Shown: piece by piece, positions 43,756 to 52,229 of the stretch
How positions within the stretch are numbered: the first letter of the stretch is position 1
How the letters are laid out: each line of letters opens with the position of its first letter
Assembly (NCBI GenBank): GCA_021155205.1
Contig: JAJNPS010000047.1
Location: forward strand, 186,001-250,000
Length of the DNA: 64,000 nucleotides
Origin: Rhodobacterales bacterium
GTDB taxonomy: Bacteria > Pseudomonadota > Alphaproteobacteria > Rhodobacterales > Rhodobacteraceae
Reading direction: 5' to 3'
The notes under the pieces: model-generated
The model's database searches: none
What the model saw: only the letters and a program-made list of their open reading frames with translations
Told to the model about the DNA's origin: nothing
Translations under genes and position numbers: made by a program

Positions 43756-44262
43756 TCAGTTCGGGGCAGCGACCTTCGGGGCGGCCTGCGCGCGCCGTGC
43801 CAGTTCCTGCCGGTACAGCGACATGAAATCGACCGTGTCGATGTTCAGGGGCGGAAAGCCGCCATCACGGGTCACGTCCGAAATGATCCGGCGGACAAAG
43901 GGGAACAGCAGGCGCGGGCATTCGATCAGCAGGAACGGGTGAAGCTGGTCCTCGGCCACACCCTCGACGTGGAACACGCCGCCATATTCGACCTCGAGCA
44001 GAAACAGCGTTTCGGCGTTGGTCTTGTTCTTCGAAGTCACCTTGTACTTGGTGATGATCTCATACTGGTGTTCGGTGGCGCGCTTGCGGGCGTCCAGGCT
44101 GACCGCGACCTGGATGTCGGGTTGGACATCGCTGCCCGAAAGACCCTTTTGCGCCACGGCATTCTCGAATGACATATCGCGGACATACTGCGCCAAGACC
44201 TGCATGCGGATCTGCGGCGCGGTCGCGGCGGCACCGTTGCCCGCAGTGGTTTCCTCGGCCAT
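43756..44262 (-). CDS. secB: Protein-export chaperone SecB
   Basis: SecB holds precursors unfolded for SecA and the Sec translocon. The 168-residue protein has the family landmarks QYVRDMSFENA, LLEVEYGGVFHVEGV, LLIECPRLLFPFVRRIISDVTRDGGFPPLNIDTVDFMSLY. I chose the ATG at 44262 with GGGGAG upstream; an in-frame start at 44289 has no site. Single-gene unit, divergent side facing fxsA's end. Confidence 0.97.
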   Translation of the reverse strand: MAEETTAGNGAAATAPQIRMQVLAQYVRDMSFENAVAQKGLSGSDVQPDIQVAVSLDARKRATEHQYEIITKYKVTSKNKTNAETLFLLEVEYGGVFHVEGVAEDQLHPFLLIECPRLLFPFVRRIISDVTRDGGFPPLNIDTVDFMSLYRQELARRAQAAPKVAAPN

Positions 44263-44328
44263 GTCGATCACTCCCCTGCGCTGCGGCATCCGATTTGGCG
44301 CGCTTCCTAGCAGGTCATCGTGGCGGCC

Positions 44329-44805
44329 TCAATGGCGCGTCCAGCCGGATGGTTGATCGCGCGGGGGGGTTGGCGGTGCGTCAGGGTCGACCTCGTAGAA
44401 AGTGCCGTCGATAATCGTCTCATTGACTTCGGCAGACAGGCCAGGGTCCGGGCCGCGCGCGACAAGGCGTCCCGAAAGAGTCGTCACAAGCACACGGCGC
44501 AGCGGTGGGATCAGCAAGGGGATCGCCGCAAGGTCGCTCAGGAAACCGGGAATGATCAGCAGCATCGCGCCAAGCGCAACCAAAGCGCCGTCGGCAAGCG
44601 CCGTGACCGGCCCCCTTATGCCCTGCAGCGATCCACGCAGATCCTGCCCGGCGACCGTTGCCTGCCGTCGCAAGACCACGACGCCGACAATTGCCGAAAG
44701 GATCACCAGCCCCAGCGTCGGCAGCACGCCGATCCAGCCCCCGACCAGCACAAATGCGGCAATTTCGGCCAAGGGGTAGGCCAGAAGCGGAATCAGCATC
44801 TTCAC
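44329..44805 (-). CDS. fxsA: FxsA-family membrane protein
   Basis: The protein of about 158 residues has three or four hydrophobic segments, with LLAYPLAEIAAFVLVGGWIGVLPTLGLVILSAIVG, the FxsA signature, and a soluble tail ending in PPTPPRDQPSG. FxsA is an inner-membrane protein of unclear biochemical role (its E. coli overexpression relieves F-exclusion of phage T7). I prefer the GTG at 44805 because AGGAGG lies 8 bases before it; the ATG two codons later (44799) is the alternative. It is divergent from the tim44-like gene. Confidence 0.85.
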   Translation of the reverse strand: MKMLIPLLAYPLAEIAAFVLVGGWIGVLPTLGLVILSAIVGVVVLRRQATVAGQDLRGSLQGIRGPVTALADGALVALGAMLLIIPGFLSDLAAIPLLIPPLRRVLVTTLSGRLVARGPDPGLSAEVNETIIDGTFYEVDPDAPPTPPRDQPSGWTRH

Positions 44806-44954
44806 TTTGTCGTCCTCCTGACAGGGCAGACCGTCGCGCATGGTGGACTTGTCGCGCCCCCGTCCCTACATAGGAAGAAATCAACGCGGGTCCAAGTCGG
44901 GCCCCCTTGGGCCGCAGGTCTGTGCGGCCGGGAACGAATGAACCGAGGGTGCCC

Positions 44955-45611
44955 ATGAATTCGATGATCCAACTTCTGGTGCTGGCGGGGATCGCCGTGT
45001 TCCTGATCATCAAGCTGCGGTCCGTGCTGGGAACGCGCGACGGGTTCGAAAAACCGCCGGTGCCGCTGGATGACCTGCGCCCGCAAGTGCGCCGCGATTT
45101 CGAGGTGATCGAGGGCGGCCCGGATCGCGACATAATTGATCACGTCCCGGACGGAAGTGCGGCGGCGAAGGCACTGGCCGCGATGAAGATGGCCGAGCCG
45201 GGCTTTACCGTCGGGCCTTTCCTGCAAGGCGCGCGCGGGGCCTACGAGATGATTCTGGTGGCCTTTGAAAAGGGTGAGCTTGACCGCATCCGGCCTTTCC
45301 TGTCGGACGAGGTCGCGACAAGTTTTGCCGAAGCGATCGCGGCGCGCGAACGAGACGGGCTGACGGTAGAGGTCAATTTCGTCGGCATCCGGGAACTGGT
45401 CCTGCAAGATGCCAGCTATGACCGCGACACCAGCGAGGCCGAGATCACGGTGCGCTTTGTGGGCGAACTGACTTCGGTAGTGCGCGACAAGTCCGGAACC
45501 GTCGTTGAAGGCAGCGCGACCGCGATCAAGCGGCAGAAAGACGTGTGGAGCTTCATGCGCAAGATGAACGCCAACGATCCGAACTGGCAGCTTGTGGCGA
45601 CCGGGGACTGA
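44955..45611 (+). CDS. Tim44/TimA-domain membrane-associated protein
   Basis: The 218-residue protein has an N-terminal membrane helix (about 4-20, LLVLAGIAVFLIIKL), a linker, and a C-terminal Tim44-like domain (FLQGARGAYEMILVAFEKGELDRIRPFLSDEV, ITVRFVGELTSVV, WSFMRKMNANDPNWQLVATGD). Bacterial relatives are thought to be ancestors of mitochondrial Tim44, and their role is unsettled. GAGGGT precedes the ATG at 44955. It overlaps mltA by 1 bp (TGATG), and together with secB and fxsA it recurs near the alphaproteobacterial origin. Confidence 0.88.
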   Translation: MNSMIQLLVLAGIAVFLIIKLRSVLGTRDGFEKPPVPLDDLRPQVRRDFEVIEGGPDRDIIDHVPDGSAAAKALAAMKMAEPGFTVGPFLQGARGAYEMILVAFEKGELDRIRPFLSDEVATSFAEAIAARERDGLTVEVNFVGIRELVLQDASYDRDTSEAEITVRFVGELTSVVRDKSGTVVEGSATAIKRQKDVWSFMRKMNANDPNWQLVATGD

Positions 45612-46639
45612 TGCCTGGGCTTGCGCGCGCTCTGGCCCTGGCGGCAGGCGTGATGGCCGCTCCGGTCAGCCGGGCGCAAGTTCTCGACTTTGCCGATTTG
45701 CGTGGCTGGCAGGCCGACGATCATCAGGCCGCATTGCAGACATTCGTTGCGACCTGCGATCTGGTCGAGGGCGCGGAATGGGGGCCGCTTTGTGCGCTGG
45801 CGCCCCAAGCCACGGGTTCTGCGGCCTCGGCCCGCGCATTTTTTGAACTGTTCTTCCGGCCGGTAGTGGTCGGATCGGCGCCTGCACTTTTCACCGGCTA
45901 CTACGAACCCGAACTGACCGGATCGACCAGCCGCACGCCCCGCTTTGCCTATCCAATCTACCGGATGCCACCCGAACTGTCGCCCGGCTCCGTCTGGTAC
46001 AGCCGCGAAGAGATCGAGACGCGAGGGCTGTTGCGTGGGCGGGGTCTTGAAATCGCCTGGCTTGAGGATCCGGTCGATGTCTATTTCCTGATGGTCCAGG
46101 GATCGGGCCGCATCCGGCTGCAGGACGGGTCGATGATCCGGGTTGGCTATGCGGGCAAGAACAACCAGCCTTACAAATCCATCGGGCAGGAACTGGTGCG
46201 TCGAGGCACGCACAGCATGGCGGATGTGTCGGCACGCGAAATCAGGTCCTGGGTCAGAGCCAATCCTGCCGCAGGGGCGGCGCTGATGAACGAGAACCCG
46301 TCCTTCGTGTTCTTTCGCGAGATCGGCAACCTGCCCGCCGACAGGGGGCCGATCGGGGCGATGACCCGCAGCCTGACCGCAATGCGCTCGGTCGCGGTGG
46401 ACCCTGCCTATGTGCCGCTGGGCGCGCCGGTCTGGATCGAAAAGGACGGGCCAGCACCGCTGAACCGGCTGATGGTCGCCCAGGACACGGGTGGCGCGAT
46501 CACGGGCGAACAGCGCGCCGACATCTTTTTCGGCACCGGGTTTGATGCAGGAGAAGCGGCGGGCCAGATCAAGGATGGCGGCAGGATGGTGATCCTGCTG
46601 CCGATCGAGCGGGCATATGCCCTTTTGCCCGAGGGTTGA
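45611..46639 (+). CDS. mltA: Membrane-bound lytic murein transglycosylase A
   Basis: MltA cleaves peptidoglycan glycan strands with formation of 1,6-anhydro ends. The 342-residue protein has a signal-like N-terminus (about 1-22), the MltA domain (ALFTGYYEPELTGS, YFLMVQGSGRIRLQDG, VGYAGKNNQPYKSIG) and the C-terminal 3D domain VAQDTGGAITGEQRADIFFG with the catalytic aspartate. No lipobox cysteine is evident at the cleavage site, so it may be soluble in the periplasm. The start overlaps the tim44-like stop. Confidence 0.95.
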   Translation: MPGLARALALAAGVMAAPVSRAQVLDFADLRGWQADDHQAALQTFVATCDLVEGAEWGPLCALAPQATGSAASARAFFELFFRPVVVGSAPALFTGYYEPELTGSTSRTPRFAYPIYRMPPELSPGSVWYSREEIETRGLLRGRGLEIAWLEDPVDVYFLMVQGSGRIRLQDGSMIRVGYAGKNNQPYKSIGQELVRRGTHSMADVSAREIRSWVRANPAAGAALMNENPSFVFFREIGNLPADRGPIGAMTRSLTAMRSVAVDPAYVPLGAPVWIEKDGPAPLNRLMVAQDTGGAITGEQRADIFFGTGFDAGEAAGQIKDGGRMVILLPIERAYALLPEG

Positions 46640-46644
46640 CCCCG

Positions 46645-47226
46645 ATGCGCCGGTCGCGACGTCCCCTTGCACCCGACGACGCAGCCCTGTGGTCAGAAGT
46701 TGCCAGCACGGTGCGCCCGATGCCACGCAAGCCGCGCGCGCCGCTCGACATGCCTGTGTCGGCCGGTCAAAAGCCCGCACCAGTCACCGCACCCCCGGTT
46801 CAGGACAGGCTTGCGCCGTTTGAAATCTCGGCCCGCGCGCCGAAAGAGCCGCGCGTCACCATCGCCGCGCAAAAGGACCCGGTCTTGCGGATGGATGCGC
46901 GCGTCTATGTTCGAATGCGGCGCGGCCGTTTGTCGCCCGAAGCGCGGATCGACCTGCACGGCATGACCGTGGCGGAGGCGCATTCCGCGCTGACGGGTTT
47001 TGTGCTGCATGCGCATGGCGCGGGCCTGCGGCTTGTCCTGGTGATCACCGGAAAGGGCAAATCCGGCGCCGGCGGCGGGCTGTCGCGCGGGGGTGTCCTG
47101 CGCCATCAGGTGCCGCATTGGCTGCACCTGCCGCCGCTTGGCCCGCGCGTGCTGCAGGTGGCCGAAGCGCATCTCTCGCATGGTGGGGCGGGGGCGCTTT
47201 ATGTCTATCTGCGGCGGGGCGGCTAG
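46645..47226 (+). CDS. Smr/MutS2-domain protein
   Basis: The 193-residue protein has a disordered proline/arginine-rich first half and a C-terminal Smr domain: RIDLHGMTVAEAHSAL and LVLVITGKGKSGAGGG (about 100-145). Smr domains are nucleic-acid-cutting or -binding modules, some acting on mRNA at stalled ribosomes. The ATG at 46645 lies 9 bases after GAGGG; a TTG at 46636 is also possible. It follows mltA and its stop interlocks with the convergent dnaQ stop in CTAG. Confidence 0.9.
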   Translation: MRRSRRPLAPDDAALWSEVASTVRPMPRKPRAPLDMPVSAGQKPAPVTAPPVQDRLAPFEISARAPKEPRVTIAAQKDPVLRMDARVYVRMRRGRLSPEARIDLHGMTVAEAHSALTGFVLHAHGAGLRLVLVITGKGKSGAGGGLSRGGVLRHQVPHWLHLPPLGPRVLQVAEAHLSHGGAGALYVYLRRGG

Positions 47227-47918
47227 GGCCGCGACTTCCAGATCGCGGCGTCGCCCAGCGAAGCCACAAAAGCCGCATGCGCCGCCTGTTCCACGTCGGT
47301 CAGGCGCGACCGCAGGGGCCGTGGACGGGGTCCCGGACGCCAGCCCGGATCGGCGCTGCCGGAGGCTGTCTGCTGGCCGGGCGCGTCGGTGAGCACCAGT
47401 CCCGGCTGCCGCCCGCCGATCAGTTCAAGATAGACGTCGGCCAGAATTTCGCTGTCAAGCAGCGCGCCATGCTTTTCGCGCATCGCGTTGTCGACGCCAA
47501 AGCGGCGGCACAGGGCGTCGAGCGATGCGGGCGAGCCCGGGTATTTCTGGCGCGCGATGGCCAGCGTGTCGGTCGCGCGTGCATGGGGAATGACGGGCAG
47601 TCTGGCGCGTTCAAGTTCGTGATTCAGGAACTTCATGTCAAAGGCCGCGTTGTGGATGACAAGCTGCGCATCGCCGATGAAGTCCAGGAAGGCCTGTCCG
47701 ACGGCGGCAAAGACCGGTTTGTCGCGCAGCTGGTCATCGCCGATCCCATGCACCTCGAATGCCTCTTTCGGCATTGCGCGTTCGGGGTTGATGTACTGGT
47801 GATAGGTCCGGCCCGTCGGCATGTGGTTCATGAGTTCCACAGCGCCGATTTCGACGATGCGATGACCCTCGGCCGGTTCAAAGCCGGTGGTTTCGGTGTC
47901 AAGGACGATTTCACGCAT
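47223..47918 (-). CDS. dnaQ: DNA polymerase III epsilon subunit (3'-5' proofreading exonuclease)
   Basis: The 231-residue protein has the DEDDh exonuclease motifs: ExoI IVLDTETTGF (D7, E9), ExoII LVIHNAAFDMKFLNHEL, and ExoIII KHGALLDSEILADVYLEL with the conserved His and Asp. After about residue 175 comes a short linker and a tail that would bind the alpha subunit. It proofreads replication. It overlaps coaE upstream by 8 bp in the order aroE-coaE-dnaQ. Confidence 0.97.
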   Translation of the reverse strand: MREIVLDTETTGFEPAEGHRIVEIGAVELMNHMPTGRTYHQYINPERAMPKEAFEVHGIGDDQLRDKPVFAAVGQAFLDFIGDAQLVIHNAAFDMKFLNHELERARLPVIPHARATDTLAIARQKYPGSPASLDALCRRFGVDNAMREKHGALLDSEILADVYLELIGGRQPGLVLTDAPGQQTASGSADPGWRPGPRPRPLRSRLTDVEQAAHAAFVASLGDAAIWKSRP

Positions 47919-48513
47919 CTCGGGCGATCCTGCGGCGAATGTCGGCCAGCACAGTCTTGACCGCGGCGCGGGCAGTGTCGAGGCCGGTCGTGTCGATCAC
48001 ATAGTCGGCCCGCGCGCGTTTTTCGGCATCGGGCATCTGGCGGGACAGCATCAGACCAATCTCGGCGCCTGTCAGTCCGCGGTCGCGCAAACGCGCGTGT
48101 TGCAGATCGGGTGGCGCCGAAACCACAACGATGGCATCACATTCACGGTCTGCCCCGGTTTCGAACAGGAGCGGGATGTCGTAGAGCAGGATCGCCGACC
48201 CGTCATGGTCGGCAAGAAACCGCGCGCGGTCTCGCGCGGTCAAGGGATGCACGGCGGTGTTGAGCCTCTCCAGCGCGGCGGGGTCTGCCGCGACGAGCGC
48301 ACGCAGCCTGTCGCGGCTGACGCGGCCGTCCGCGTCCATAACCTGCGGAAACAGCGCTGCAACTGCCTGTGCCGCCGGTTGCCCGGGGCCGTAGAGCCGA
48401 TGAACGACAGCGTCGGCATCCCAGACGGGGACGCCCTCGTCCGCAAACATCGCGGCAGTCGTGGACTTTCCCATGCCGATGGACCCCGTCAGCCCCAGCC
48501 GAAACGGCGTCAT
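47911..48513 (-). CDS. coaE: Dephospho-CoA kinase
   Basis: CoaE adds the 3'-phosphate to dephospho-CoA, the last step of coenzyme A synthesis. The 200-residue P-loop protein has GSIGMGKST (10-18), DADAVVHRLY and LYDIPLLFETG, all typical of CoaE. It overlaps aroE by 4 bp upstream and dnaQ by 8 bp downstream. Confidence 0.97.
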   Translation of the reverse strand: MTPFRLGLTGSIGMGKSTTAAMFADEGVPVWDADAVVHRLYGPGQPAAQAVAALFPQVMDADGRVSRDRLRALVAADPAALERLNTAVHPLTARDRARFLADHDGSAILLYDIPLLFETGADRECDAIVVVSAPPDLQHARLRDRGLTGAEIGLMLSRQMPDAEKRARADYVIDTTGLDTARAAVKTVLADIRRRIARDA

Positions 48514-49349
48514 GGGGCCAGGACCGCGCGGCGCGTGTCGTCATCCACCTCGGGCCGTTTGCCGAACCAGCGTTCAAATCCCGGTGCAGCCTGGTGCAGC
48601 AGCATCCCCAGACCATCAACAACGCTACAGCCGGCCGCCTCGGCCTCGATCAGAAGCCGGGTCCTGAGCGGGGCATAGACAAGATCGTTGACCACCATGT
48701 CGGCCGCCAGGGCATCGAGCGGGACGCGAAATTCCGGTTTGCCCGTCATGCCGAGCGACGTGGTATTCACCACCGTTCGCGCGCCGTCCAGCATGTTGGC
48801 GGCCTGCACCCAGTCATGCACCACCACCTTGGCCCCGAAATCCGACCGGATCGCCTCGGCCCGCGGGCGCGTGCGGTTGGCAATGCGGATTTCGGGCGCG
48901 CCGGTTTCGATCAGGGCGGCAACGACCGCGCGCGCAGCGCCCCCGGCGCCAAAGACTGCGGCAGGTCCGGCCGCAGGGTTCCAGTGCGGCGCGTGCTGGC
49001 GCAGGTTGGCCACAAAGCCCGACCCGTCGGTATTGTCGGCATGCACACGCCCGTCCTTGCGAAAGATCAGCGTGTTGGCCGCACCGATCAGCGCGGCGCG
49101 GTCTGTCACGATGTCGGCCAGCGCCAGAACGGCCTCTTTGTGCGGGATGGTGACGTTGGCGCCAACAAAGCCCAGTTTCGGCAAAAGGTGCAATGCCTCT
49201 TTGAGGTCGGCCTGCGCAATTTCCATCGGGATGTAGTGGCCACGCAGCCCATAGCGCCGCAGCCAGTAGCCATGCAGCGCGGGGGACCGGCTGTGGCTGA
49301 CGGGGGCGCCGATGACGCAGGCGAGAGGGATTCGGTTCGTGTCGGTCAT
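48510..49349 (-). CDS. aroE: Shikimate dehydrogenase
   Basis: AroE reduces 3-dehydroshikimate with NADPH in aromatic amino-acid synthesis. The 279-residue protein has the substrate motif SHSRSPALHG (18-27), NVTIPHKE with the catalytic lysine near residue 70, NTDGSGF, and the NADPH motif VFGAGGAARAVV. It overlaps maf and coaE by 4 bp each. Confidence 0.97.
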   Translation of the reverse strand: MTDTNRIPLACVIGAPVSHSRSPALHGYWLRRYGLRGHYIPMEIAQADLKEALHLLPKLGFVGANVTIPHKEAVLALADIVTDRAALIGAANTLIFRKDGRVHADNTDGSGFVANLRQHAPHWNPAAGPAAVFGAGGAARAVVAALIETGAPEIRIANRTRPRAEAIRSDFGAKVVVHDWVQAANMLDGARTVVNTTSLGMTGKPEFRVPLDALAADMVVNDLVYAPLRTRLLIEAEAAGCSVVDGLGMLLHQAAPGFERWFGKRPEVDDDTRRAVLAP

Positions 49350-49942
49350 GCGGCGATGGCCCCCCGGTCGGAAAGATACTGCAAGAGCGGGATCAGCGGC
49401 AGACCGAGGATGGTGAAGTGGTCGCCTGAAATGGCGGAAAAAAGCCTAATGCCTTCGTCCTCGATCCGGTAGCCGCCGACCGATTCCGAGACAGCGGGCC
49501 AGTTCCGGTCAAGATAGCCTGACAGGTAGCTGTCCGAAAACGCGCGCATGGTCAGGCGCGCCTCGCCGATATGTCGCCAGATGGGCGCACCGTCCTGATA
49601 GAGGACGGCCGCAGACCAGAGTCTGTGGGTCTGGCCGCGCAGGTCCAAGAGCTGCTGACGGGCCTCGTCTCGTGTCTGGGGTTTGGCCAGCACCCTGCCG
49701 GCATGATCCAGAATCTGGTCGCAGCCGAGGACAAACCCTTGCGAATACCTCCCGGCACAGCGGCGCGCCTTTGCTTCGGCAAGCGCATCGGCCATGTCGC
49801 GGGGGGAGGCGCCGTCCTGCGCGAGGGCGGCACGCAGGCCCGCTTCGTCAACCGAAACCGGGCGCAGTTCGACGTCAAGTGCTGCCGCTACCAGCATCTT
49901 GTGCCGTATGGCGGAGGCCGAGGCCAGGATCAGGTCGGGCAT
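49346..49942 (-). CDS. maf: Maf-type nucleoside triphosphate pyrophosphatase
   Basis: The 198-residue protein starts LILASASAIRHKML, the Maf pattern S-x-S-x-x-R, then has VSVDEAGLR, VLGCDQIL (catalytic Asp) and SVGGYRIEDEGIRLF. Maf proteins hydrolyse non-canonical nucleotides such as dTTP/UTP or 7-methyl-GTP; the subfamily is not clear. It is the first gene of maf-aroE-coaE-dnaQ and borders the presumed replication origin. Confidence 0.93.
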   Translation of the reverse strand: MPDLILASASAIRHKMLVAAALDVELRPVSVDEAGLRAALAQDGASPRDMADALAEAKARRCAGRYSQGFVLGCDQILDHAGRVLAKPQTRDEARQQLLDLRGQTHRLWSAAVLYQDGAPIWRHIGEARLTMRAFSDSYLSGYLDRNWPAVSESVGGYRIEDEGIRLFSAISGDHFTILGLPLIPLLQYLSDRGAIAA

Positions 49943-50352
49943 GGGATGGTTCTGTGCATAGACGTGCTTTGTTCTCTCGTGCCAGACGCTAGCAGAGTGC
50001 CCGCGACAGAGGAACCACCCTGCCTGTCACGGCGCCGCACCATCACCGGGCGCGTTTTCCCGTTGTCGACAAGATTGGCAAAGGGGTCTGGGCAACCGCG
50101 TGGACACTGGCGAGAACTTGGTTATCCAATGTGGGTCGCAGTCCGATCCATGAACCTTTAAACTGCTGGAAATAAATGATTAATTATACTATCTCCGAGT
50201 TGTTGAGATTCTATCCCCAGTCTTGCCATTGATTGGTGATCTGTTCAGAATTTTGTTGACAGTATCTCAAATCCGGTTTTCCACAGGGCCTACATCATCA
50301 TCCTTCTCAAGCCTCTCTCTGCGTTGTTTTTAGAAGACTGTACCGGGGACAC
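49943..50352. other. Candidate chromosomal replication origin (oriC) between maf and hemJ
   Basis: These 410 bp contain no gene and diverge from both sides. The centre (about 50155-50275) is clearly AT-rich, with an unwinding-type core TGATTAATTATACTATC at 50178-50194. DnaA-box-like sequences are TTTTCCACA at 50277-50285 (one change from TTATCCACA), TTATCCAAT at 50122-50130 and CTATCCCCA at 50211-50219. TTGAGAT (50203-50209) and ATCTCAA (50264-50270) form an inverted pair. In several alphaproteobacteria I recall the origin lying beside the maf-aroE-coaE-dnaQ group, with rho, mnmE, mnmG, rsmG and parAB on the other side, exactly as here. The boxes are imperfect, so position carries most weight. 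Confidence 0.68.
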
Positions 50353-50802
50353 GTGACCGATTTTCTGTCTGAAGCCTATCTCTGGATCAAGGCGCTGCAT
50401 GTGATTGCAGTCATTGCCTGGATGGCGGGGCTGTTCTATCTGCCGCGTCTTTTCGTCTATCACGCGGAAGAGGTCGTGGCCGGCAGTCCGACCGACCTTA
50501 TGTTCCAGAAGATGGAACGTCGCCTGCTGATAGCAATCATGACCCCGTCGATGATCGCGACGTGGATTCTTGGCCTGATGCTGGTGATGACACCCGGAAT
50601 TGTCGACTGGTCGATGGTCTGGCCCTGGGCAAAGGCCGTATCCGTGATTGCAATGACCGGCTTTCACATGTGGCTTGGTGCGTGTCGAAAGGGCTTTGAG
50701 GCGGGGACCAACAGGCTGTCCGGTCGCCGCTACCGGATGATGAACGAAGTACCGACGATCCTGTTGCTGGTCATCGTGCTGTCCGTGATCGTCAAGTTCT
50801 GA
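50353..50802 (+). CDS. hemJ: HemJ-type protoporphyrinogen IX oxidase
   Basis: The 149-residue protein has four membrane helices and the HemJ landmarks WIKALHVIAVIAWMAGLFYLPRLFVYH (conserved His16 region), KMERRLL, and FHMWLGACRKGFEAG. HemJ oxidises protoporphyrinogen IX in heme synthesis. The start is a GTG at 50353 with GGGGA upstream. It is the first gene right of the presumed origin, ahead of rho. Confidence 0.92.
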   Translation: MTDFLSEAYLWIKALHVIAVIAWMAGLFYLPRLFVYHAEEVVAGSPTDLMFQKMERRLLIAIMTPSMIATWILGLMLVMTPGIVDWSMVWPWAKAVSVIAMTGFHMWLGACRKGFEAGTNRLSGRRYRMMNEVPTILLLVIVLSVIVKF

Positions 50803-50926
50803 ACTGTTGACTTTCCCAGTGACACCGCCTAGCGATTTTCCGGCGTAGCCGTCCGGCTGACGCGTTTCCCGACGCACCTATTGATGGCACCCCCCGATGA
50901 CGGCGGGCGCTTAGGACCGATGCTCC

Positions 50927-52198
50927 ATGACCATTGAACGTTTGAACCTGGCCGAACTCAAGGCAAAGACACCCGCTGACCTGTTGGCCATGGCCGAAGA
51001 GTGGGAGATCGAGAACGCGCCGTCGATGCGCAAGGGCGAGATGATGTTCTCGCTGTTGAAGGAACATGCCGAGGAAGGCTGGGAAATCGGCGGCGATGGC
51101 GTGCTGGAGGTGCTGCAGGACGGATTCGGATTCCTGCGCAGCCCATCTGCCAACTATCTGCCGGGCCCGGACGACATCTATGTCAGCCCCGAGATCCTGC
51201 GGCAGTTTTCGCTGCGGACAGGCGACACGATCGAAGGCGTGATTGCCGCGCCGAAGGAGAATGAGCGGTATTTCTGCATGACCAAGGTCACGCGGATCAA
51301 TTTCGACGATCCCGAGAAGGCGCGTCACAAGGTACATTTCGACAACCTTACGCCACTTTATCCCGACGAGCGACTGAAGATGGAAGTCGAGGATCCGACG
51401 ATCAAGGACCGCTCGGCCCGGATCATCGACCTCGTGGCGCCGATCGGCAAAGGCCAGCGCGGGCTTATCGTGGCGCCGCCTCGGACCGGCAAGACAGTGC
51501 TTTTGCAGAACATCGCGCATTCGATCGCGACCAATCATCCGGAATGCTATCTGATCGTGCTGCTGATCGACGAACGGCCCGAGGAAGTGACGGACATGCA
51601 AAGGTCTGTCCGGGGTGAGGTTGTTTCATCGACGTTTGACGAACCGGCGACGCGGCATGTGGCGGTAGCAGAGATGGTTATCGAGAAAGCCAAGCGGCTG
51701 GTGGAACATAAGCGAGATGTTGTGATCCTGCTTGATTCCATCACAAGACTTGGACGTGCCTTCAATACAGTTGTCCCATCAAGCGGCAAGGTTCTGACAG
51801 GTGGCGTCGATGCGAATGCGTTGCAGCGACCCAAGCGGTTCTTTGGCGCCGCTCGGAACATCGAGGAGGGCGGGTCGCTGACCATCATCGCAACTGCGCT
51901 GATTGATACCGGCAGCCGGATGGACGAGGTGATCTTTGAAGAATTCAAGGGCACTGGCAACAGCGAGATCGTGCTGGACCGCAAGGTTGCTGACAAGCGT
52001 GTGTTCCCGGCGATGGACATCCTGAAGTCCGGGACCAGGAAAGAGGATCTGCTGGTGGACAAGCTGGACCTGCAGAAGACCTATGTGTTGCGTCGCATCC
52101 TGAACCCGATGGGGACGACGGATGCGATCGAATTCCTGATCGGCAAGTTGAAGCAGACAAAATCCAATTCGGAATTTTTCGAATCCATGAACACATAG
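50927..52198 (+). CDS. rho: Transcription termination factor Rho
   Basis: The 423-residue hexameric RNA helicase has an N-terminal helical start (LNLAELKAKTPADLLAMAEE), the primary RNA-binding cold-shock-like domain (GVLEVLQDGFGFLRSP, PDDIYVSP), Walker A VAPPRTGKT (about 183-190), Walker B VVILLDSITRLGRA and the terminal LIGKLKQTKSNSEFF. The 124-bp leader after hemJ could hold its own promoter. Confidence 0.98.
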   Translation: MTIERLNLAELKAKTPADLLAMAEEWEIENAPSMRKGEMMFSLLKEHAEEGWEIGGDGVLEVLQDGFGFLRSPSANYLPGPDDIYVSPEILRQFSLRTGDTIEGVIAAPKENERYFCMTKVTRINFDDPEKARHKVHFDNLTPLYPDERLKMEVEDPTIKDRSARIIDLVAPIGKGQRGLIVAPPRTGKTVLLQNIAHSIATNHPECYLIVLLIDERPEEVTDMQRSVRGEVVSSTFDEPATRHVAVAEMVIEKAKRLVEHKRDVVILLDSITRLGRAFNTVVPSSGKVLTGGVDANALQRPKRFFGAARNIEEGGSLTIIATALIDTGSRMDEVIFEEFKGTGNSEIVLDRKVADKRVFPAMDILKSGTRKEDLLVDKLDLQKTYVLRRILNPMGTTDAIEFLIGKLKQTKSNSEFFESMNT

Positions 52199-52229
52199 GC
52201 GGACTGCTGCTGCGCGACAGGAGGATTTC

